NCBI GenBank assembly: GCA_035578155.1 | Contig: JAPWDM010000012.1 | Span: 13,088,501 to 13,152,500 of the forward strand | Origin: Brachynemurus nebulosus | Lineage: Eukaryota > Arthropoda > Insecta > Neuroptera > Myrmeleontidae | Reading direction: 5' to 3' | Length of the DNA stretch: 64,000 nt | Part shown: positions 35,602-45,933 of the stretch, in pieces | Layout of the letters: each line of letters begins with the position of its first letter | How positions within the stretch are numbered: the first letter of the stretch is position 1 | The notes under the pieces: model-generated | Database searches by the model: none | Seen by the model: the letters and a program-made list of their open reading frames with translations, nothing else | What the model was told of the DNA's origin: nothing | Position numbers and translations under genes: made by a program

Positions 35602-35841
35602 TTGGTTTTGCCCTTTTTGACAATGTATTTCGACTTTAATATAAAAACAAGGTGGTAACTGGTAAGGCAAGTGAACCTCTCCATTTAAAATAATTTTGAC
35701 ACTACGTGCGACTGGCACATACTATAATTTAGCTGAAAATCATACGTATACCGTATTTTTTTTTACTTTATTTTATGTTCATAAATTACATATGTATGAG
35801 AATATAAAAATCACCTATACCATATAATGTATTAAGTATAT

Positions 35842-36159
35842 GGGGGCATTCGAAACGAAAATTTTGTTAGCTTAACGTCAGCTAACGGAGTTTTCACCGT
35901 TACAAACCAGAGGGCACGCATTCAAAAAATTAACATACATTATATATTAAAACAACAATTTCTAACATGGTGACTGATTATTTTTATTCCATAATTTTTA
36001 AATGTGATTGTACTTCAGAAATTAAATATTTATACCGAGAAAAACCACGAAAAAATATTTAACGTGCATTAATTTTTTGAATCAGAGCCCTCTGGTTTGT
36101 AACGGTGAAAGCTCCGTTAGCTAACGTTAGACTAACAAAATTTTCGCCCCGAACGCCAC
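35842..36159. mobile_element. MITE with ~90-bp inverted arms
   Basis: GGGGGCATTCG plus CGAAAATTTTGTTAG at the left is mirrored at the right (CTAACAAAATTTTCG, CGAACGCCACC). The arms include CAAACCAGAGGGC and TTCAAAAAATTAA. It gives the empty site (36117-36119) for the hairpin MITE at 7410-7572. Confidence 0.75.
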
Positions 36160-36193
36160 CAACGTCATTATAAAAAATTGTGAAAAATATTAA

Positions 36194-36637
36194 CACTTTC
36201 AGTCCCATGGCTTCGGCATCCGAAATCAAACAAAACATCCCCAGAGGCCGACCGCGGTCAATGATTAATTGATTAGTTGGTTACGCGCGCGATGTTTATC
36301 AACATTCATCACACGGATGTGTTCCTACTCACACAAATACATACCACCACACACTACTCTTTTGGTTACTATGTATAAAAAATTTTAAGATAAACAAAAA
36401 CTACATGAAAAATATAATTTATATTTTTAAATAAAATTGATTTGAATGTCAGTGTATATGTAGTATGTACGTATCACGTACGTATGTTTACAGTTTTACA
36501 CATACATGTTGAACTGTGTTGAATCTATTCAGTGTTTGAATCATTTTATTTTATGTATTTGTTTATATAAAGTTTTTTTATTAAATATTGCTGGCTTCCG
36601 GGGAAGTTTATTATGAAAGTGCTCGGGCCTCATAGTG
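36194..36637 (+). mobile_element. piggyBac-like MITE, second copy
   Basis: 444 bp, CACTTTCAGTCCC to the GCCTCATAGTG end, flanked by TTAA at 36190-36193 and 36638-36641. It is the reverse orientation of the 2142-2602 copy and similar along its whole length. Confidence 0.85.
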
Positions 36638-36953
36638 TTAATAAATTTGAATTTCCAAAACAAAAATATGCTTCCGCGCTTTAACTTTTCATAATTTAAA
36701 ATTTCCACCACTATTGCTTCGTTTTAATTGGTTAAAAAGAAAAATCGCATGTCAGCGTGCTCTACAATTTTTTTTTAACTTTTAAATTAGATGGCGCTAA
36801 TTGGGAACAATTTTTTCATGTAAAGAAATTATATAAAAATGCATTATTTGACAACATTTTGATAATAGAAAATTGTCTGTAAATAACTAATTAAATAATT
36901 ACGTTTCAGGTGGAGCAAGTACTGATCCCAAAGGAGCAATTTAGCCATATATA

Positions 36954-37419
36954 CACCATTTCAAATACAATTGATCATGAGTTATCGTTAACGCTTTAAA
37001 TGATTAAGACGAGTTAACTCGTCCTGCAATATGGCGGCTCAAAATGCTGTCATATGTATATATTCACTGGTACAGGTTCCGCCATCTGTGACAATTCACT
37101 AGGATTCACTTTTTTTAATGTTGGGATCTTTGGTTTGTTTCTTTTTCTTTTTTTGTAGCCTTATCTATTGTAGTTATCACTTGGCAGTAAAAAGTCAGGC
37201 ATTTTGAGACAAAAAAATTTTACCATATGGTTTGTTTAAAAGAGTTAAAAACTTAAATAATTCTTAAATTCCAAACAAATTAATCTTTTATTCTTTTCTA
37301 AAAACAAACTGAAAACCTAAAATTCACGTAAATGCAATAATGAAAGAGATAAAGCCAAGAAAACGAAAATTATTTAAATCCTTAAGTGATGAAGCATGGT
37401 TAAATTTAAGTGAAATGGA
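36954..37419 (+). mobile_element. Nested insert with 9-bp target duplication
   Basis: 466 bp flanked by CCATATATA at 36945-36953 and 37420-37428; ends CACCATTTCA and TGAAATGGA. It contains the GACGAGTTAACTCGTC palindrome (37008-37023). The region at 31660-32460 is a diverged relative. Confidence 0.75.
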
Positions 37420-37448
37420 CCATATATAAAAAACAAAAAGTTTCCAAC

Positions 37449-37732
37449 CATGGAGGTTAGAGAGAAGGAGAACAATCGCTGTAGAAAACAGTGTCCCAGA
37501 AATATGGACAAAATAAGTGAGGCGCTGCGATCGCTAAGTTGTCTCAATAAAAGCGGGAAATTTATTTATTTATCTACTTGTACTCATAAACTGCTAACTT
37601 CACAGATACTACTTACCGACGGCAGCGCGGCTGGTGGCTGAAAAATGAATTATAATTTCTACAAATTTTCAGGGAGAGGCGGGCTAATGCTTCAGCACGT
37701 AGCGATCGTTCTCCTTCTCTCTAACCTCCATG
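37449..37732. mobile_element. Nested 284-bp inverted-repeat element
   Basis: CATGGAGGTTAGAGAGAAGG at 37449 is mirrored at 37713-37732; the terminal repeats extend about 33 bp. TTCCAAC at the left and TTCAAC at the right look like a degraded target duplication. The two open frames around it are not genes. Confidence 0.75.
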
Positions 37733-37829
37733 TTCAACTTTCGGCGCCAACTTCTTTCCGGTTGTTTAAGGTGTTTATTGACTGTGTGGATTGGGTGGAT
37801 TGTGTGCCAGTGACAATTAACGCCCATTA

Positions 37830-39000
37830 GCGTTGATTCACATTATCGTGCCAGTCACAGTCCATTCCCAGTCCAGTCTCATTCCGGTCAAATATTCTTA
37901 AATGAGAAATAATAATGCTAGGGCCACACTAATGTTAACGTCTAACGTAATGTCTAATGTCTATAAACGCAATAATTATGGCGCTAATATAACGACTTAA
38001 ACTACGCGTAAATTGGGCGGCTACACTATAGCATTTAACGTATTATCTCGATAATTATCGTGCTAAAACAAAAATGGATACCATTTTTATTTTTAATTAA
38101 TATAAATCTTAATTTTATGTAAATACTGTTAATTTAAAAAGAGGAAAATTTTAAATAATTTTTATTTTAAATTTAAAACAATGGTATGAACTCTTTTATT
38201 TAAATGATGATATCGATGATATACCGTACTACATAAGTACATAAACATGCAACATAAAAATGATTGTTCTTGTTGCCTGGAAATACATAAATAGACATAT
38301 TATGTACATATGATACATATCGTACATATTTGTATGCATCCAACGTAGCATGTCCAGGCATGTGTAGCCACCAATTTTAACGCCATAAATAACGCGCTAA
38401 AATCCTTTGATGTGCTAAAAAGACCGCCACCGGAATTATCGCCTAATGCTTAACGTCATTATTAATGACGTTAATAAATTAACGCGTTAAATTCTGGTCA
38501 CACCTGCATTTAATGTCGATTAACGCGATAATTAACGGCATTAACCGTTAGTGTGGCCCTAGGGTAAGTGTATTCACACTATCAACACCAGTCCAGTTCC
38601 AGTCCAGTCCAGTCCAGTCACGGTCCAGCACCGATCCATTCCAAAGAATATTTGACTGAGAACGGACTGGTCCATAGAGAAATAATAACGCAATTTCTCT
38701 ATGGACAAGTACGTTATATTTTTCTATGGTTCCACTGGCTTCAGTTAGTCATAATTTTGCAATATGACAACTGAAAAGTATTGGAATTTTGAAAAAGGTA
38801 ATTATTCATTAATTAAAAATTAATAAATAAGTGTATAATCTATGGTGAATGACAATATCTATGAACATGGTAAAATGACATTGGATCGAGAACGAACTGG
38901 ACCGATCATGGAACGTAAGTGTGAATGTAAGTGTGGATTTTACTGGATCGAGACTGGACTGGGAATGGACTGTGACTGGCACGATAATGTGAATCAACGC
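37830..39000. mobile_element. PIF/Harbinger-like element in the 39325 gene's upstream region
   Basis: GCGTTGATTCACATTATCGT at the left is mirrored at the right, and the arms carry repeated CAGTCCAGTC words. TTA flanks it at 37827-37829 and 39001-39003. The paralogous sequence CGCCCATTAAATGTTAAAAT upstream of the 32930 gene (about 32651) is the uninterrupted site. Another element (37921-38559) is nested inside. Confidence 0.8.
37921..38559. mobile_element. Nested MITE with GGGCCACAC ends
   Basis: 639 bp from GGGCCACACTAATG to the GTTAGTGTGGCCC end. It is flanked by TA on both sides (CTA and TAG; the duplication could also be read as CTAG). The interior is rich in AACG/CGTTA words. Confidence 0.75.
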
Positions 39001-39003
39001 TTA

Positions 39004-39324
39004 AAGTGTTAAAATAAAGATTATATTTTCAAAAATTGTAAATTAAAACTGTTTTACTCTTTTATAAAAAATTCGGTTTTTAATTTTCAATTTCAGCCAG
39101 AAAAGACTACAAAATTTTGTTGGCACGTAATTTGGGAAATTGACGTTTTTTTATCGTATTCTACCAAAAAAACAGTGCGATTGTTTTAAAAAAATCGACT
39201 TAAATCTTGTACATACTTTGAGAACTTACAATTTTAAAAAAATAAGGTCTCATAAGAGGATCTTTTAGATCTTATCCAATACATTAAAAAATTTTTGTTT
39301 TGCTGTGCTGAGAAATTGTCGAAA
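39004..39324 (+). promoter_or_regulatory. Upstream region of the 39325 gene, 5' intron sites lost
   Basis: Retains the family upstream words (AAATTGTAAATTAAAACTG, CTCTTTTATAA, TTGTACATACTTTGAGAA). The segment with the splice donor is deleted between TTTGAGAA and CTTACAATTTT, and the acceptor TTCAG has become TTTTGC. This copy therefore seems unspliced in its leader. Confidence 0.5.
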
Positions 39325-40575
39325 ATGGAAAATAAAGAATCTACATCAACTGTTCAACCTACACTGACTGTTAAAGTTGAGGAAGACTTAGAGGATCTAG
39401 GTCATGAATTTCCAAATGTACTGAAGAAGGAATTATCGGATTCTTTAAATTACAACGAAATAAAATTGGAATTAGAAGACTGTAGTGCTGTTGACATATC
39501 AAGTTTACATACGGAAATAAAACTGGAAAATGATGATAGTGATATATCTATAGAAAACACCATATTGTTTGGTGAAAAGTGTGAAAACTCTAGTGAATTA
39601 AATGTATCTGAAAATACATGCGAACAGTTTGGTACAACAGAAAATAGTGGGACTAGTGTTGTAGGTCCTGAAACGTCAGTTAAACAAGTCAGTTTAAAGA
39701 ATTATAAAAAAACTCATCCCAGTGAAAGTAAATTCAAATGTGATATATGTTTTAAAACATTTTCGCAGTCAGGAAATTTAATAATACATAAAAGACTACA
39801 CACTGGCGAAAAACCATTTAAGTGTGATATATGTTTTAAAACATTTTCTAACTCAAGTCATTTAAGACAACATAAAAGAGTACACACTGGCGAAAAGCCA
39901 TTCAAGTGCGATACATGTTTTAAAACATTTTCTCACTCAACCTCTTTAATAAGACATAAAAGGGCACACACTAGCGAAAAACCATTCAAGTGTGATATAT
40001 GTTTTAAAACATTTTCTCACTCGGGTCAATTAAGCCAACATAAAAGAGTACACACTGGCGAAAAGCCATTCAAGTGTGATATATGTTTTAAAACATTTTC
40101 TCAATTAGGTTCTTTAATAACACATAAAAGAGTACACACTGGTGAAAAACCATTCAAATGTGATACATGTTTTAAAACATTTACTGCGTTAAATGGTTTA
40201 ACGTATCATGAAAGGACACATACTGGCGAAAAACCATTTAAGTGTGATATATGTTTTCAAACATTTTCGCAGTCAAGCAATTTAATAACCCATAAAAGAA
40301 TACACACTGGCGAAAAACGATTTAAGTGTGATAAATGTTTTAAAACATTTACTACGTCATATGGTTTAACGTATCATGAAAGAATACACACTGGCGAAAA
40401 ACCATTTAAGTGCGATACATGTTTTAAAACATTTTCACAGTCAAGTAACTTAAAAATCCATGAAAAAATACACACTGGCGAAAAGCTATTCAAGTGTGAT
40501 ACATGTTTTAAAACATTTTCGCAGTCAAGTAACTTAAAAAGGCATGAAAGAACACATACTAAAAAAACGCCGTGA
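39325..40575 (+). CDS. C2H2 zinc-finger protein, 10 fingers, tail cut by an insertion
   Basis: 416 residues from the ATG at 39325; no in-frame ATG lies in the conserved segment just upstream. The N-terminal module has VKVEED, IKLELED and IKLENDD. Ten intact fingers have helices QSGNLII, NSSHLRQ, HSTSLIR, HSGQLSQ, QLGSLIT, ALNGLTY, QSSNLIT, TSYGLTY, QSSNLKI, QSSNLKR. After the last finger it reads TKKTP and stops, because about 1.65 kb of foreign DNA begins here. The original lysine-rich tail codons and 3' UTR start are stranded at 42219-42270. The DNA-binding region is untouched, so the protein may work, with a new 3' UTR and polyadenylation site and without the basic tail. Confidence 0.92.
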   Translation: MENKESTSTVQPTLTVKVEEDLEDLGHEFPNVLKKELSDSLNYNEIKLELEDCSAVDISSLHTEIKLENDDSDISIENTILFGEKCENSSELNVSENTCEQFGTTENSGTSVVGPETSVKQVSLKNYKKTHPSESKFKCDICFKTFSQSGNLIIHKRLHTGEKPFKCDICFKTFSNSSHLRQHKRVHTGEKPFKCDTCFKTFSHSTSLIRHKRAHTSEKPFKCDICFKTFSHSGQLSQHKRVHTGEKPFKCDICFKTFSQLGSLITHKRVHTGEKPFKCDTCFKTFTALNGLTYHERTHTGEKPFKCDICFQTFSQSSNLITHKRIHTGEKRFKCDKCFKTFTTSYGLTYHERIHTGEKPFKCDTCFKTFSQSSNLKIHEKIHTGEKLFKCDTCFKTFSQSSNLKRHERTHTKKTP

Positions 40576-42218
40576 GCAGCGGGGCCCCATCACGGTAGTC
40601 GAATTTTCCCCTTCATCTTCGGTATTGAATGTCTACAAGCGAAATGTGATTGAAAGTCTACAACCGAATTGTCATTTTGTTGGTTTCAAAACTGGTGATG
40701 AGTGTTCGGCTGATCGAGGCTTTAAAAAAAGGTTTTAAGTATTTAAGGGCTGTATCTCAGTAAATTTCAATTTTGTGCCGAAAACAGGTAGCAGAAAAAA
40801 AGCCAACACAATTCGTACGAGGACATTCCTGCCCATGTTTATCCGCTAATTGCCTTTATGTTTTAGTTTTAAAAATTAAAAAAGGACCTTAAATAGTAAA
40901 CTGGAAGGCCTTTATAAAGATATTTTTTCTTTCCAAAAAGATCCAAAATTTCTATTTTATAAATACTAAAAATCCAAAATTCCTAATTTATAAATAAACA
41001 GTGACTTTAATAACATTTTTAAATTACTTAATATGTATGTATTTCATTTGTCATAAAAGTACGTTCACTTTTTTTTAAATTTTTTAAAATTACTATTCGC
41101 CTACTTGTATTTAGAATAAACATAATGCTTTTAAAACACATTTAACAATAACATTCAATTCCGATGTAAAAATGGGAGAAGTGGGGGGAAAAGTGATGCG
41201 GACTCCCTACAAGGTACTAGCTGGATACTAACTGAATACACGTACAAAATTTCAGCCCTCTAGGTTTCCTTATGGAGTCTCTAGACATGTTAGAAAACAA
41301 GCAAAAAAATTAAGGAAATATTGGCGTAAAAATCGTGGGGGTAAGGGTTAAAAGTTGAAACCTCCAAAAAACAGTGTCTGGCTATTAGCTTAACCTGTAC
41401 ACCAAATTTCAGCCCTCTAGGTTTATTTGGGGAGATTTTGACCCGAACGAAACTGTTAAAAAACAAGAAAAATCATGTTCTTTTGGGTATAAAAATGGTG
41501 GGGGTAGGGGTTAAAAGTCGAGACCCCCAAAAGGCACCCCCTTGATACTAACTCAATCCGAATACAAAATTTCAGCCCTCTAGGTTTATTCGGGTGACCT
41601 GTGCGAGTGGTACAAACTTCGAAAACGTCGAAAATGCATGAAATTGTAGCTTAAAAATGAGGGGGTGGGGGTAAAATATTAAAACCTCCAAAAAGCACAA
41701 CCTAGGTACGAACTTTATCAACACACCAAATTTCAACCCTCTACGTTAATTCTGGGGGGCTGGGGGCCTGTTAGATCCAGCGAAAATCGTTTTTCCCCCC
41801 TCTACTCCCACCATATCATCCTAGGAAGCTGAATTTTGGATATGTTGTAGATAATTGACCGAAACATTATTTAAAACCGGTTTGGAAAAGTTTTATTGCT
41901 TTTCCGCCCCCCACCACCCCCTTAAAGGTCGGGTCCGAAAAAAAATTTGCCCAAAATTTGACCCCACTTTGATAGTATTGTTGTGCATCGGAATAAGCCC
42001 CACTTACCAAATTTCATCTCTTAACTTCCATAGGGGGGCCCTACACATATTAAAAGGTTGCGGGAAAATATATATATATATATATATATATCAGACATAT
42101 TTTTTTTTTACATAATCGTGTTCTACGGGTCCGAAAACGGATAGCGCCCCTGGTCTCGCCTCTCGCAGCTCTTATCGTATAGACTGTATAAGTCTAATTT
42201 TTCGGAGAAAATTCGACT
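40566..42218. mobile_element. ~1.65-kb insertion in the 3' end of the 39325 gene
   Basis: Paralogues read straight from the last finger into KKKKNKLKK; here that continuity resumes only at 42219. TAGTCGAATTTTC at 40596 is inverted at the right end (GAAAATTCGACTA, ending about 42219). ACTAAAAA occurs at both junctions (40558-40565 and 42216-42223). The exact ends are uncertain because the terminal-repeat-like motif starts about 30 bp inside the left junction. No transposase was recognised. Confidence 0.7.
41220..41790. repeat. Degenerate ~160-bp tandem repeat inside the insertion
   Basis: The words AAATTTCAGCCCTCTAGGTT recur at about 41248, 41406, 41566 and, weaker, 41729, each followed by G-rich and AAAACAAG-like sequence. 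Confidence 0.65.
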
Positions 42219-42270
42219 AAAAAGAAAAATAAGCTAAAGAAGTAAAAGTTAATAATAACGCCAAAGAAAA
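42219..42270 (+). pseudogene. Stranded tail and 3' UTR fragment of the 39325 gene
   Basis: AAAAAGAAAAATAAGCTAAA and the following GTAAAAGT..AATAATAACGCCAAAG match the coding tail and 3' UTR start of the other paralogues. It is separated from its gene by the insertion. Confidence 0.85.
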
Positions 42271-42889
42271 AATTTATATTTCTGTTATGACATACTATAG
42301 AATGCCATGAATAAATATTATAAATATTTATAGCAACTTTATACGAATCTTTGTAATGACAATTGACAACTATATTGGTAAATAAAAAATTAAGTGTCAA
42401 TATTTAATTGGTGTGAATATTTTTTGAATTTTCTATTAAAAAAATTGTGGAAAATAGTTTATTAAACTATAATAAGTATTAGTGAGAATAATGAAATTGA
42501 TGAAGCATTTTATTTTTGGCTGCAAATTCATTCTCGTAAAATGAAAGGAACATTATGAAAACCACAGAAAATTTTAATAATTGAACGACCTTTTAAAATG
42601 TCAATAAAATATGAAGACTAATGGCAACAATAATAATAATAATAATGTGCAGACTAGTGAAAATTTTCATATTAATCGATTTATTTTCCTAATTGTTCAA
42701 ATTGTACTTTTAATTTCAATATAAATAAATAATTACAATCATTTTTGAGCTAATTTCACTTACCGCACTCCTATTTACTTACCACGCATCTATTTCACTT
42801 ACCGCACTGTTATTTTTTGGTTTCCATGGATATAAGCAAATGTTCGGGAAATGTAACTTGCCAGCATTGTCAACAGCATCGGTAATTGC
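42271..42889. other. Spacer without a recognised gene
   Basis: AT-rich with a short AATAAT microsatellite near 42630-42650. No gene. Confidence 0.5.
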
Positions 42890-43060
42890 ATGAAAATACA
42901 CGATCGTGCAAAATAGTTTTTTTGCTTGTAAATAACCAGTTAAATAATTAAGTTTCAGGTGGAGCAATTACTGATTCCAAAGGAGCAAATTGGGAGCAAT
43001 TTACCCATATACATAAAAAAAAAGTTTTTCAACTTTCGGCGCCAACTTCTTTCCGGTTGT
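42890..43060 (+). mobile_element. MULE-like MITE right-end fragment
   Basis: Matches the right end of the 3821-4489 family (CAGGTGGAGCAATTACTGAT, ending CCAACTTCTTTCCGG). Confidence 0.7.
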
Positions 43061-43120
43061 TTATGGTACTATTTATGTGTTTAGCGCGTTTAGCACATGT
43101 AACATAAACTAGTAAGCAGT

Positions 43121-43467
43121 GTCGCCAACTTAACGGGTTTCCCGTTAGATTTGACGGGTCAGCGAGGTTGGCAACGGGAAAAAATTTTATTTGACGGCTA
43201 ACGGATTTTTCAGCGGGACAGCAAATGTATGTAGAACTATTTAATTAAAGAACTCACTATCTGATTATTTTCAGTAAAGTTAGTATAATTTAATAAAAAC
43301 TTGTTAAAAGATTATTTTTTGACTGTACATTAAATAATAAAAATTTAGAATCAACAAAGACTCAATTTTAAAATAATTCGTTTTTAAAATTTAGGGAAAA
43401 GTAACAACTCGAAAATCCCTACTTGGCGGGTTTTGACGGGATTGTAGCGTTCTCTACAACGGGAGAA
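43121..43467. mobile_element. Insert within the former 5' intron of the 43546 pseudogene
   Basis: The family leader is recognisable before (ACATGTAACATAAACTAGTA near 43098) and after (ATCCAATAC near 43488). Foreign DNA lies between, beginning CAGTGTCGCCAACTT, which resembles a hAT terminus. No matching right end is found. Boundaries are approximate. Confidence 0.5.
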
Positions 43468-43545
43468 GAAATCTTTTATATTATTATATCCAATACTTAC
43501 ATTAAAAATTTTTTTGTATTTAGTTGTGCCGAGAAATTGTCGAAA

Positions 43546-45238
43546 ATGGAAAATCAAGAATCTACATCATCTGTTGAACCTACACTGACTGTTAAAGTTG
43601 AGAAAGACTTAGTGGATCTAGGTTATCAACTTCCAAATGTACTGAAGAACGAATTATCAGATTCTTTAAATTACCACGAAATAAAATTGAAATTAGAAGA
43701 CTGTAGTGCTGTTGACTTATCAAGTTTACATACGGAAATAAAACTGGAAAATGATGACAGTGATATATCAACAGAAAACAGCGTATTATTTGGTGAAAAT
43801 TGTGAAAACTCTAGTGAATTAAATGTATCTGGGAATATTTGCGAACAGTTTGGTACAACAGAAAATAGTGAGACTAGTGTTGTAAGTCCTGAAACTTTAG
43901 TTAAACAAGCCAGCTTAAAGAATTATAAAAAAAACTCATTCCAATGAAAGGAAATGCAAATGTGATATATGTTTTAAAACATTTTCGCAGTCAAGTAACT
44001 TAAAAACTCATAAAAGAATACACACTGGCGAAAAACCATTCAAGTGTGATACATGTTTTAAAACATTTTCACGGTCAAACACTTTAATAATACATAAAAG
44101 GACACACACTGGCGGAAAGCTATTCAAGTGTGTTACATGTTTTAAAACATTTTCTCACTCAAGCTCTTTAATAAGACATAAAAGGACACACACTGGCGAA
44201 AAAACATTCAAGTGTGCTGCATGTTTTAAAACATTTTCTGTGTCAAGTCAATTAAGCCAACATAAAAGAGTACACACTGGCGAAAAACCATTCAAGTGTG
44301 ATACATGTTTTAAAACATTTTCTAACCCAAGTTCTTTAATAAGACATAAAAGACTACACACTGGCGAAAAACCATTCAAGTGTGATATATGTTTTAAAAC
44401 ATTTTCTCAATCAGGTCCTTTAATAACACATAAAAGAGTACATACTGGCGAAAAACCATTTAAGTGCGATACATGTTTTAAAACATTTTCACAGGCAAGC
44501 CATTTAATAATACATAAAAGACTACACACTGGCGAAAAGCCATTCGAGTGTGATACATGTTTTAAAACATTTACTACGTCATATGGTTTAAAGTATCATG
44601 AACAAACACATACTGGTGAGAAGCCATTCAAGTGTGACACATGTTTTAAAACATTTTCTCACTCAAGCACTTTAATAACACATAAAAGAACACACACTGG
44701 CGAAAAGCCATTCAAGTGTGATGCATGTTTTAAAACATTTTCTAACTCAAGTGATTTAAGAGAACATACAAGAATACACACGGGTGAAAAGCCATTCAAA
44801 TGTGAAACATGTTTTAAAACATTTTCATAGTCAAGTAACTTAAAAACCCATAAAAGACTACACACTGGTGAAAAACCATTCAAGTGTGATATATGTTTTA
44901 AAACATTTTCTCAGTCAGGTTCTTTAATAACACATAAAAGAGTACATACTGGTGAAAAACCATTTAAGTGCGATACATGTTTTAAAACATTTTCACAGGC
45001 AAGCCATTTTATAATACATAAAAGACTACACACTGGCGAAAAGCCATTCGAGTGTGATACATGTTTTAAAACATTTACTACGTCATATGGTTTAAAGTAT
45101 CATGAACAAACACATACTGGTGAGAAGCCATTCAAATGTGATATATGTTTTAAAACATTTTCACAGTCATGTAACTTAAAAACCCATGAAGAAACACATA
45201 CCAGAAAAGAGGAAAAGAAAAATAAGCTAAAGAAGTAA
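43546..45238 (+). pseudogene. Zinc-finger pseudogene, 15 fingers, frameshift and nonsense
   Basis: The start ATG at 43546 and N-terminal module (VKVEKD, IKLKLED, IKLENDD) are as in the 8348 gene. At about 43925-43932 an A run has 8 instead of 7 bases, shifting the frame just before the first finger. Fifteen finger units then follow in one frame to 45238, but a CAG codon in finger 11 is TAG at 44828-44830. Finger 1 also has Cys in place of its leading Phe. Fingers 6-8 recur as 12-14, a 504-bp (six-finger) block duplication with near-identical DNA. Apart from these lesions the reading frame is well kept, so inactivation looks recent, or the lesions are sequencing errors. The open stretch from about 43946 to 44830 could still be transcribed. 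Confidence 0.85.
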
Positions 45239-45510
45239 AAGCCAGGTGTAAAAGTCAGCAAATGGTGTCAGTGAATGCATCATATCTTTCACTATAATAT
45301 ATTAAAATTTCAAATTCTAAACTTGGAAAATTTCTTGTAATCGATTCACCGTAAATAGTAAATAAAATGCCAAACCTAAAGAATTTATATCAATATTTTC
45401 CTTTAAAAAAAAAAATAAATAAATAAATAAATAAAAAAATAATCTAAACTGTCTATCACCTGTTTGTTTCAAAAAATATAACGTCCCGCTGATACCTACC
45501 TTAAATGCGT
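45239..45510. other. Spacer with (AAAT)n
   Basis: The family 3' UTR is lost within 10 bp of the stop. An AAAT microsatellite lies at about 45414-45433. Confidence 0.6.
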
Positions 45511-45933
45511 GTCCCTGCCACTCTGCATATAGTCCAATATAAAAAAATGGACCGTTTTCTGACGCCGCTGTAACTAATATACCAGATGGCGTTGATGTAC
45601 AGGGATAAAATTAGAGTCGGGACGTGAGTTTCGATAGTTCACTATTTTTCATCAGATTCATCTAAAATAAATTGAAAATAAATTAAATATTTAAAAAAAA
45701 TACTTCAACTCAACCTAGAAAGATTAATTAAATTTAAAAATTTTAATTCTTCGTTAACACATAACTTGGTGACGATAATTTTGTACTCAATCATATGATA
45801 ATTAATTTTGACATCTATTTGATGAAAAATGGTCACATGTCCCAACTCTATTTAGTATACCCCCTATACCATTAGCGCCACGTAGCAAACTGTGACATTC
45901 AATGGTCCGTCCTTGAAAACAAGTGGCAGGGAC
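45511..45933. mobile_element. Short-inverted-repeat element, copy 2
   Basis: 423 bp with 12-bp inverted ends GTCCCTGCCACT and AGTGGCAGGGAC; the body is closely similar to 35177-35601. Confidence 0.75.

Larger units (their letters stand above)
36776..37762 (+). mobile_element. MULE-like MITE half-copy, split by two nested inserts
   Basis: 36776-36953, 37420-37448 and 37733-37762 together make the right half of the 3821-4489 family, ending CTTTCGGCGCCAACTTCTTTCCGG. Two later insertions (36954-37419 and 37449-37732) split it. Confidence 0.7.
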
